A stretch of DNA of 64,000 nucleotides from Bretschneidera sinensis (lineage: Eukaryota > Streptophyta > Magnoliopsida > Brassicales > Akaniaceae), in the NCBI GenBank assembly GCA_023935145.1, contig CM043702.1, forward strand, positions 74,110,820 through 74,174,819, given 5' to 3'. This document shows positions 56,054 to 64,000 of this stretch, piece after piece. The notes beneath the pieces were generated by a model. It did not search any database and was not told the origin of the DNA. It was given only the letters and a program-made list of their open reading frames with translations. Each line of letters starts with the position of its first letter. Within the stretch, counting starts at the first letter, position 1. The position numbers and the translations under genes were made by a program.

Positions 56054-57157
56054 TTAAGGGGTATATTCAGGATGAGGTTGCTTTGCATTGCTTTGATTCC
56101 ACGAGAAGTTTGGATGATTTCTCCATCCCGGATTATATGTGTTGCTGTATGGATTGTTCTGCCTGTGAAAATTTGAAACAAAATTAGCTTGTTCAGCAGA
56201 TGAATTATACGCAAACTGATTACCTGCTTGACAGCTACTGCTATGGTGGCCACTACCACCACATAATTCATATATAACATGTGTAGTAGGATAAAGTCCA
56301 TCTATCTTCTTGGTGAAAACCTCCATTTGTGCTGTTAAAGCTGTAACAGCATCTATATTGTGCAATCCTGAGGTTTTGTTTACAGGTAACCTCTCAACTG
56401 GCCATTGATAAGAATTTGTGGCCATCTCTTCTAGCAATTCAAGAACCTCTTCTGGAGTTTTTCTCATGATTGTGCCACCTGCAGCTGCATCAATCATATT
56501 TCGGGTTGCACTGGTTAAACCGTTATAAAAAGTTTGTACCTGTATCCAAGTGGGCAACTCGTGATGAGGACATCTTCTCAACAGGTCTTTAAAGTGCTCC
56601 CATGCCTCATAGAGTGACTCTCGATCGACCTGCAAAAACATAGTAATTTCATTACGTAACTTTGTAGTTTTTGCAGGAGGGAAGTATTTTCCTAAAAACT
56701 TTTGTGCCAATTTTGCCCATGTTGTTATGGATCTGACAGGCAAAGAAATCAACCAGCTTTTTGCTTTATCCCTAAATGAAAATGGGAAAAGTCTTAAGCG
56801 AATTGCATCCTCCGATACTCCGTTATGCTTAAATGTGTCACAAATTTCCAGGAAATTCGCCAAGTGAACATTTGGATTTTCTTGCGATAAGCCCCCAAAT
56901 TGTACTGAATGCTGAATCATCTGAATGATGGCGGGCTTAATTTCAAAATTGTTCGCTTGTATAGGTGGTCGTCGAATGCTAGATTCAACACCATCCATCT
57001 TTGGCATGGCATAATCCCACAGTGCACGTTGCACCTCTGCATTCTTTCCTTCTGCCATTGTATTAATTGTTACTGGTGCTGCTCTTCTCAAAGAGTGAAA
57101 CGTGCGCTCAATCTCTGGATTAGGTTCTACAAGTATTCTCCCAGTAGTACGTGTCAT
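56054..57157 (-). CDS. Gag of element M
   Basis: 367 codons, ATG at 57157, TAA at 56056-56054. Blocks: FEIKPAIIQMIQHSVQFGGL (residues ~70-90), LRLFPFSFRDKAKSWLISLP (~120-140), KYFPPAKTTKLRNEITMF, YEAWEHFKDLLRRCPHHELP, FYNGLTSATRNMIDAAAGG, a knuckle whose first cysteine reads Y (YELCGGSGHHSSSC), and TYNPGWRNHPNFSW. It is open throughout except for the terminal stop. The defective knuckle would weaken RNA packaging. Confidence 0.9.
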   Translation of the reverse strand: MTRTTGRILVEPNPEIERTFHSLRRAAPVTINTMAEGKNAEVQRALWDYAMPKMDGVESSIRRPPIQANNFEIKPAIIQMIQHSVQFGGLSQENPNVHLANFLEICDTFKHNGVSEDAIRLRLFPFSFRDKAKSWLISLPVRSITTWAKLAQKFLGKYFPPAKTTKLRNEITMFLQVDRESLYEAWEHFKDLLRRCPHHELPTWIQVQTFYNGLTSATRNMIDAAAGGTIMRKTPEEVLELLEEMATNSYQWPVERLPVNKTSGLHNIDAVTALTAQMEVFTKKIDGLYPTTHVIYELCGGSGHHSSSCQAGNQFAYNSSAEQANFVSNFHRQNNPYSNTYNPGWRNHPNFSWNQSNAKQPHPEYTP

Positions 57158-57254
57158 GCACTAGAAGTGAAAGCCCTGCAAAATAAACTTAAAAACCAAA
57201 TTAATAAACTCTCAAATTAACTAGTTGAATTACAATGAATGTAATATTTTATTT

Positions 57255-57278
57255 CAGTCCCCGGCAGCGGTGCCAAAA
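57255..57278 (-). promoter_or_regulatory. Primer binding site of element M
   Basis: Minus strand TGGCACCGCTGCCGGGGA, three bases after the LTR, two changes from the site in J. Same class of primer. Confidence 0.85.
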
Positions 57279-57281
57279 ACT

Positions 57282-58726
57282 TGATGCGATGAAATTGACA
57301 CTAGCAAGTGCACTAATCGTTCAAGTAATAAAATGATGAGTAAATATCATTCCCAACGAGGACTGAGCAAATACTACAGAAATTATGACTCGACTCTTAT
57401 TGTTATTTGAGCAAACGAATAATTGTCGGAGAAAAAGTTACTAACAATTAACTAAAAGGGAAAAACAGAACGCGATAGTAAATAAAGGAAGACTTGCAAA
57501 CTTTGGAATGAAGACTCTTATGAACTAACGTGCTAAGGACTCAACTTCACCTAAACCATAATTGACAAGAGTTTTGAATGGACAAGTTTCACTTACTATG
57601 TTTTTCAAGATGGTAGAATCCCTAATAAATTGGTTATCCATATTCCAGGTCTAACCACAATCTCAAGAATCATTAACTTCAAATATCCGTATTCCAGGTC
57701 TATTCTAGATTAATTAAAATTAAGAAGCATTAAGTGTTTATGGATTCCTTTCAGTTAAATCTCCATATTCGGTTACAATTTAAGCGGACCACATGAACTT
57801 CCTAGAATCCCTATTCGGTTACTCCTATTCCATTCATGGCATGTTTTACCCTGGCCTTTGCATAAATAACAATCCAATATCATATTTATTAGTTCAACCA
57901 TTCATAAAAGCATGGCTTCTCTATTCGACACATCACCATGCCCAAAGAAGGAATCAAAATAATAAAAAGCATTAAGAACAATAAAACACACTCTTTGAAA
58001 AACACATTAAATTCTACTTATCCAAACAACAACTCAAGATATAGGTTTAGGATCCATCTATCCTTAACACAAAATTATCTACTCCATAATAATATTCAAA
58101 CAAACCATGTTCATATTATAAAACATCAACATAGATAGATAAGAATAATACAAAACCAGAGAAAAATAATTTAAAAGCTTGATGTGTAGCCTCCCGGAGT
58201 GACTCCAACTCTCCTTTGGCTTCTCCTCTTCTCCAAATTCTGTTTTCTTTTTCTACGGCCGCCTCCTCCTCTTGTTCAGCTAGGGTTTGTATTTATAGCT
58301 TTCAAAATCAGTGGGCTGGCGCTGTAGCTTCAGCATCCCAGCGCTGCAACGCCAAGACATAATTAAAACCCTAGTCTGGCGCTGTAGCTCCAACTTTCTG
58401 GCGCTGCAGCGCCAACTTTCTGCCCAAATCCTCTCTTTTTGTCAGCTACCAGCGCTGCAGCGCCAACATCCTGGTGCTGTAGCCTTGAGTTTCTGTCTTC
58501 TTTGTGTATTTTGGCCTTCCAGTGCTCTCCAGTGCTCTAGCAAGTGTTTGCACAATAAATTTCCATGACTTAGAATTGATAAATTAACTAAAACAACTTA
58601 TTAGTAGAATAAGAAAAACTAAACTCAATTTGCTAAAAATACATGCAACATAATTCTAATGCTTAAGATCAACACCAAAAACGTGCCTAAAAGCAGTATA
58701 ATAACAAGATTTATTCAGAGTTATCA
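57282..58726 (-). repeat. 5' LTR of element M
   Basis: Pairs with 51038-52476. GCTGCAGC block at 58313-58545, TATA (tatttatag) at 58290-58298. One 6-bp insertion (ataaca) near 58700 relative to the other LTR. Confidence 0.94.
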
Positions 58727-58731
58727 GAGAT

Positions 58732-59990
58732 CTTAACTCTTATAGGGGCTCGCTACGACTCACGTAAATCCGAATCATTTTGGTCTTCATGGAATAGTTT
58801 CAACATACTCACATGGAAGACCGGATGCACCATGAGCTTGGATGGTAGCTCAAGTTTGTAGGCCACATTTCCCACCCTCCTAACAACTTTGAAAGGCCCC
58901 TCATATCTACGTACAAATGTCTTATGGATCCCCCTGGTGCAAAGTACCAAATTTAGATTCACAAGAATAAAATCCCCCACTTGGTACTGCACATCCTGTC
59001 TCTTACGATCAACCCACTTCTTGGAACGCTTAGCTGCCTTGTGTAGGCAAACTCAAGCCAAACCGGTTTGCTCTTGCCACGCCTTGGCAAACTTATAGGT
59101 TGTCAGAGTTGACCCCGTGTATCACATAGTAATAGTACTCGGAGTGTGAAGATGTCGTCCCATCACAATCTCAAAGGAATTTTGGTTGGTGGCCTCACTA
59201 CTTTGTAAATTATAGGAAAACTAAGCCATATCTAGTAAATTTGGCCAATCTCGTTATGATGTACTCACATAGTGTCGGAGGTATGTCTCTAACAAAGCAT
59301 TCACCCTCTCAGTCTGTCCATTGGTTTAGGGGTGGATACTGGTGGAGAAGTTTAGATCCAATCCGAGCAACTTGAACAATTCTGTCCAGAACTGTCCCGT
59401 GAACCGTCCATCCCGATCACTAACAATGGACTGTGGTATAACCCAATACTTCACCACATGCTTGAGAAACAATCGAGCTACCTCTTCTGCTGGACACTCT
59501 TTGGTAGTCTGAATGAAAGTCCTATACTTCAAAAACCGGTCCACAACAACCATAATGCTCCCAAATCCATCACTCTTGGGTAGCCCCATAATGAAATCCA
59601 TGGAGATACTCTCCCATGGACGCTCCAGAATTGGCAATGGCTCCAAAAGACCCCCAAGTAACTTTTGCTCTACTTTGTCTTATTGACACACAAGACGGGT
59701 CTTCACACAGGCCTCAACAAGTGTGGCCAATAGTAGCAGTTCCTCCATAAGTGCTAGGGTACGGTGCATACCCGGGTGACCAGACCACTTAGAATTGTGG
59801 CACTCTTGCATCACCTCCTTCAGTAATTTCCCATGAAGCGGCACATATAATTGATTCCTTTTGGTATAGAGCAAGCCCTCCTCTAGCCAGAACCTCCTAG
59901 TCTTACCTTTTATGGCATACTCCATCAAAGACTTAGTGGCCAGGTCATAGGACAATCCCTCCTTAATGTGATCCACCAAGGAACCCTATG
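58732..59990 (-). pseudogene. Integrase of element L
   Basis: From 59979 downward: an N-terminal zinc region with EECHNSKWSGHPGMHRTLAL-like residues (H, H readable) but a degraded second half, then MDFIMGLPKSDGFGSIMVVV with the first aspartate (about 59590), SIVSDRDGRFTGQFW with the second (about 59400), a stop, and NGQTERVN with the glutamate. The C-terminal part at 58992-58753 is open: QVGDFILVNLNL, RRYEGPFKVVRRVGNVAYKL and VHPVFHVSMLKLFHED. About five stops and no obvious large deletion. Confidence 0.9.
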
Positions 59991-59999
59991 GTCGGCTAA

Positions 60000-60470
60000 T
60001 GGCAGCAAACTTTACCTTTTGGCTTAGTGCATCCACTACTATGTTGGTTTTCCCTAGCTTGTACTCTAACACAAAATCAAACTCGGCAAGGAAATCTTGC
60101 CAACAGGCTTGCTTGGGAGGGAGCTTCTTCTAAGTCTGAAAGTAGCTTGTGGCCATATTATTGGTCTTCACCACAAATCTAGACCCCAAAAGATAGTGCC
60201 TCCATATGCACAAGTAATGAAACACGGCTGTCATCTCTTTCCCTTGAACCATATACCATCGCTTTGTCTTATTAAGCTTTCGGTTCTCAAAAGCAATCGG
60301 AAGACCATCTTGTATCAAGACCCCTCCAATAGCAAAGTCGAATGCATCCGTATGGACCTCATATGGCTTGGTGTAATTCAGTAAGGCTAGGATTGGCTCC
60401 TCTATGATTTTCTGTTTCAACTACTCAAAGGCCCCCTGACAAACTGAACTCTATTCCCACACTCTCCCCT
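60000..60470 (-). pseudogene. RNase H of element L
   Basis: Frame 60420-60130: EEPILALLNYTKPYEVHTDA (first catalytic aspartate), FAIGGVLIQDGLPIAFENRK, the YMVQGKEMTAVFHYL block (glutamate), WRHYLLGSRFVVKTNNMATS (where the second aspartate is N), then a stop and QDFLAEFDFVLEYKLGKTNI and VVDALSQ as the usual end. One stop and little else wrong. Confidence 0.88.
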
Positions 60471-61369
60471 TCTTGAGCATATCGGTCAAGGGTGTGGTGA
60501 TGGTTGAATAGCCTCTGATGAAACGTAGATAATTATTCACCAACCCAAGGAATGATCTCAACTTGGTAACCTTGGTCAGTGGCTCCTAATCAACAATAGC
60601 CTGAATCTTTCCCCCATCCATTCGAATCTTTCCCCCACCGACTATGTGGCCAAAGAGTGGTATCTCATGTTGGGCGAATGAACACTTCTCTTTCTTCACA
60701 TAGAGCTCAATCTCTTTCAAAACTTGAAATACTTATCTCAAGTGCCTCATATATAGAGATCGACTATAGATAACAATATCATTATGATAAAAACCACAAA
60801 GTAGTCTAGAAAGGGTTGGAGTACCTTGTTCATTAGAGTGTAGAAAGTTGCTGGAGCATTGGTGAGTCCGAAAGGCATCACAAGAAACTCATAAGAACTA
60901 TAGTGAGTGACACATGCTATCTTTGGCTCATCCCCCTCAGCTATCCGTACTTAGTAGTACCCCGATGTCAAATCTAGCTTGGTAAACCATCTAGCATCCC
61001 CAAGTTGATCAAATAGGTCTGCAATGAGTGGGATGAGGTGCTTGTTCTTCACCGTGAGCTTGTTTAGAGCTCTATAATCAATGTACAACCTCATAGAACC
61101 ATCATACTTCCATTGGAACAAAACTAGTGCACCGTAGGGTGCTTTGGAAGGTCGCACAAATCCCACATCAACCACCTCCTTAAGTTGTCTCCACAATTCC
61201 TTAAGCTTGGGAGGTGACATTCGGTATGGAGCCTTGGCTGGTGGTTGGGCAGTAGATACCTACTCAATTTTATGATCCACCTCTCTCTTAGGTGGGAGTT
61301 TCTTGGGTAACTCTAGGGGCATCACATCAACAAAGGACTTTAAAAGCTCAAGTACCTCAAGAGGAGTCT
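60471..61369 (-). pseudogene. Reverse transcriptase of element L, cut by H
   Basis: From 61369 downward: LEVLELLKSFVDVMPLELPK, VDHKIE, a [62 protein letters not shown] and [11 protein letters not shown] followed by a stop. [20 protein letters not shown] comes next. The catalytic box (about 60780) is frameshifted: only N-D-I-V remains readable. FGHIVGGGKIRMDG and [12 protein letters not shown] mark the thumb. H's LTR begins where the PR-RT linker should continue. Confidence 0.88.
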
Positions 61370-62664
61370 TGATGAGAGTCATAAAATGTATCTTAACAGT
61401 ACTTATTTGTTAGCATTTTAGGGTTATTCGAGGTTTGAATTGCATTTTTATACCTTAATAACTCTAAATTGATATTCTTGTATCATTGACTTGTTTCGGT
61501 GCATTTTCAGGTACTTTGTGTTTAAAAGAGATGGAAAAGCTATCGTTGCTTGAAGCACTAAGATTCCATTCATATCAAGGTGAAGGAGTGGTTGTGGAAG
61601 GACAAAATGAAGAGAAATCAAGTCTTAAGTATATGCACTGCGGCCTGAAGAAGTCTAAGCCTCGGCCTCCAGAACTAAGCCCAAAAGAGCAAGGATGCCT
61701 TCAGGCAGAGCCACGGCCTCCAGAAAGTGAAGAAAACAAGGAAAAGGCTGCGCTGTGGCACGAGTAAGTGTGAGCCATGGCACGCACACGATCCCCTACT
61801 CCGTGTCATGACCAAATTAGGACTTTAATGAGGGTTTAAACCCGAAAACACCCTTGGACCTTTTGTATTATAAATAGATCACTTAGGGTTTGATAAAGAG
61901 GATATCATTAATGCTGGAAAACATAAGAAGACTGCTATATTCTCCTCCATCAAAGTGTTAAAGAATGAGCCCCATGGCCAACTAATCTCCAAGCAAGGCT
62001 AAAGGATGAATCCCTAGGTGTAGTTGTTCTTATTTTCCTTATTTGATTCAGTTGTAGTTGGGATTTATTGTCAAAACATTATTATGATTTACTCTTTAAT
62101 TTAATTAAAAGATTTTCTCTTAATCCGGTGATTGTATCTTTCTCCTTGATATAAGTCTAGTTATGCTCTGCTTATTTCAAGATTGTTTGGATGTGATTGA
62201 GTCCGGTAGATTTATTTTTTAGCTTTGTCCATTACTGCAATATTGTCATTAATATATATTATCGTTTCTTGATAAATCTATAGGATAGGTCATGCGTGCT
62301 TAAATCAAAAGTAAAGAGTAATTCATACCAATTACATTAAGGTTTACATATGCTTTGATTGAATATTTGCCGATTTCCTGTTTGGAATGTGAAACTTACA
62401 ATCGAGATAAAAACAACTGAATCAAGATTGGAATAAGGCAACGAACCTGGGATGGATTCCTGGAACCTTGTTGTTCCTTTATTATATTCTTCAATCTATT
62501 TACATAATTTTCTCACAATTACTTCATTATCAAAAATCATATTTTCTCACTTGATTGTTATCGTTCGTGTTAAGGTTTGCACTTTTCCTTTGTAGATCGC
62601 TTTTCCTCATGGGATCGACACCTCAACTATACATAATAACCGTGTATTAGTTTGAGCATAATCA
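61370..62664 (+). repeat. 5' LTR of element H (1,295 bp)
   Basis: TGATGAGAG to ...ataatca, then the primer site. U3 at 61630-61790 has ctgcggcctgaa, cctcggcctccag, cacggcctccag and ggcacgcacac words. TATA (ttataaatag) at 61868-61877. The open frame at 61486-61767 is inside U3 and I do not consider it a gene. Confidence 0.9.
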
Positions 62665-62668
62665 AATT

Positions 62669-62687
62669 TCGGTGCCGTTTCCGGGGA
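62669..62687 (+). promoter_or_regulatory. Primer binding site of element H
   Basis: ttcggtgccgtttccgggg, two or three changes from the site of J, five bases after the LTR. Confidence 0.82.
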
Positions 62688-62817
62688 AAACCTGCGTACA
62701 TACAAGGAAAATTGTCAACTCTAAGACAAGACGGTACTATTGTTCCTTTCTTTTTTTGATTTTCTGATTTCTTTTATTTTTTCTGTTTTTTTTATTTCCT
62801 TTTAACTCATTTGGTGT

Positions 62818-63984
62818 ATTCTTAGACCAAGAGATTTGCAAGGTAGATTCATTAAAGGACCCAAAATAGAGCTACCCTTTCCTTCCACGTCTGTTAGTGA
62901 AACCTCGCCTAGATCAAACCCTAGTGTATACCTAAATGAGAATTTAGAAGACTTTGTTAACATGGCTGAAAACCCTAATGAGAATGTTGCTAGGACACTT
63001 AAAGATTACTTGCTTCCTAGCCGAACAGCCACACCATCATGGCTCATGTTTCCAGCTAATACTCGCCATCAAAATTTCAAAACAGGGATGATACAATTAC
63101 TCCCTACATTTCATGGTTTGGAAAATGAAAACCCATATGTACACATTAGGGAGTTTGAGGAAGTAGTTCCAACTTTTCATAGTCAAGATGCAACTGATGA
63201 TATCGTGAGACTCAAGTTTTTTCCTTTCTCTTTGAAGGATAAAGCTAAGAGTTGGCTATACTCTCTGAGACCATGATTTATTAGGACATGGAATGAGATG
63301 ACTCAGGTCTTCTTTAATAAATACTTCCCTCAACATAAGACCAATGCTTTAAAAAGGCAAATCTCCACCTTTGCACAAAAGGATAATGAGACTTTGTATC
63401 AGTCTTGGGAGAAATTTAAGGAGCTATTAAGTATGTGTCCTCACCATGGGTATGAGAGTTGGCACTTAGTGAGCTACCTTTATAAGGGACTTATATATAG
63501 AGAGCGCCAATTTGTAGAGATGATGTGTAATGATGAATTTCTGCAAAAAGATTCTGATGTGGCCAAAGAGTACCTCAATGAGCTTACTGAAAAAGCTCAC
63601 ACTTGGACTGGACCTAGTGCTACTGAAAGCACAAATAGGTCATAACCTATAGGAAACACAAGTAGTGGTGGAATATACCATCTTAGGGAAGAAGACAACC
63701 TAAAAGCTAAGGTCGAAATGCTCACTAGGGAGTTAGATGTGTTAAAGACTAAAGGCTCAAAGCCAACAAATGTTGTTAATCATGCCGAATCTTCGGAATC
63801 ATGTTTTGTGTGTGGCGGGGTAGATCATCCCGCTCAAGAGTGCCCTACATTCGTAGATATGAGAGGAATATATGATGAACAATGTAATGCCTTAGGCATG
63901 TACAAGAAGCCTCTAGCACCCTTCTCTAACACCTATAATCCGGGTTAGCAAAATCACCCCAACTTCAGCTGGAAGTCTAAAAAT
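62818..63984 (+). pseudogene. gag of element H (5' part)
   Basis: The start codon position (by comparison with J, context ggtgtATG) reads ATT at 62818; no other in-frame ATG follows until 62961. The frame continues RDLQGRFIKGPKIELPFPS, TGMIQLLPTFHGLENENPYV, LKFFPFSLKDKAKSWLYSLR, then TGA (63274), FNKYFPQHKTNALKRQISTF, a second stop at 63643, a complete knuckle CFVCGGVDHPAQEC (63804-63845), YNPG, a TAG (63946) and NHPNFSW. All pieces are in one frame, so the damage is point mutation only. Confidence 0.88.
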
Positions 63985-64000
63985 CAGCAGGTTGCACAAC

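Larger units (their letters stand above)
51038..58726 (-). mobile_element. Element M: Athila/Tat-type derivative inside L's chromodomain
   Basis: LTRs of 1,439 and 1,445 bp, similar to each other (about 3-4% different by a partial count), perfect GAGAT duplications (51033-51037 and 58727-58731), primer site, gag, protease, then a deletion that joins the pol opening to the end of integrase, and a long 3' noncoding region. 7,689 bp in total. Confidence 0.95.
50450..61369 (-). mobile_element. Element L: chromovirus with short LTRs, hit by M and H
   Basis: Minus strand. Own sequence is 50450-51037 and 58727-61369; M fills the gap. From the left: 3' LTR, chromodomain, integrase, RNase H, RT, cut by H at 61370. 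The rest (protease, gag, 5' LTR) must lie beyond H, outside the window. The encoded proteins differ clearly from A, B and C (VHPVFHVSMLK block, true chromodomain, 370-bp LTR), so it is another chromovirus lineage. I do not assign it further. Confidence 0.9.
61370..64000 (+). mobile_element. Element H: Athila/Tat-type element, runs off the window
   Basis: 5' LTR, primer site and gag to the end of the window. Same family as solo LTR G. Gag is closest to F. Its left flank is agtct; the partner duplication would be outside. Confidence 0.9.

Noticed and set aside
61486..61767. 93-codon frame starting MTCFGAFSGTL
   Set aside because: It lies in U3 of H before the TATA box, would not be on the element RNA, and is not kept in solo LTR G.

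Overview
This window is AT-rich plant nuclear DNA made almost entirely of nested LTR retrotransposons. The evidence is Ty3 chromoviruses with iMet-type primer sites, Athila/Tat-type Ty3 elements with a TGGCGCCGTTGCCGGGGA primer site, Ty1/copia elements with DSGC protease and CCHC knuckles, and plant foldback DNA elements. A seed plant is certain. A dicot, perhaps a legume, is only a guess. No intact host gene, rRNA, tRNA or CRISPR array is visible. I name the elements A to M.

Left block, 1-15469. A (1-6770, +) is a decayed Tekay-type chromovirus whose 5' LTR enters from outside the window. It is broken into E (6771-8838, -), a Ty1/copia remnant of gag-protease plus 5' LTR. E sits in the gag of F (8839-13654, +), an Athila/Tat-type element lacking its 5' end and all of RT-IN. 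Then come 250 unassigned bases and K (13906-15469, -), a chromovirus fragment.

Host-like island, 15470-17802. This is the only stretch not dominated by retroelements. It holds a TATA box, a possible signal-peptide exon with a splice donor, a cysteine-rich second exon that looks broken (weak Bowman-Birk-like resemblance), a TIR-bounded DNA element overlapping that exon, and a TRIM-like segment with a 14-bp inverted repeat ending exactly where element C begins.

Right block, 17803-64000, is one Russian-doll nest. Chromovirus C (+) starts at 17803. A foldback MITE (19861-20244) lies in its leader. A full chromovirus B (22464-31665) splits its RT with a perfect CAATT target duplication. Its 3' LTR was hit in turn by copia element D (34396-40060, -), solo LTR G (40806-42173, -), Athila/Tat-type J (43115-50373, +) and chromovirus L (from 50450, -). 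L was itself hit inside its chromodomain by Athila/Tat-type M (51038-58726, -, perfect GAGAT duplication), and again upstream of RT by H (61370 onward, +), which runs off the window.

Biology. Most coding regions are dead through stops, frameshifts and internal deletions. J is the youngest by LTR similarity (about 2-3% by eye) and keeps a gag-protease frame with one stop, but its polymerase and integrase are deleted. M and F have also lost RT through the IN core, so these would be non-autonomous passengers. The most unusual pattern is that nearly every LTR family, Ty1 and Ty3 alike, carries a cluster of GC-rich palindromic words just upstream of its TATA box. Some word strings are nearly the same between unrelated superfamilies and in the same orientation to transcription.
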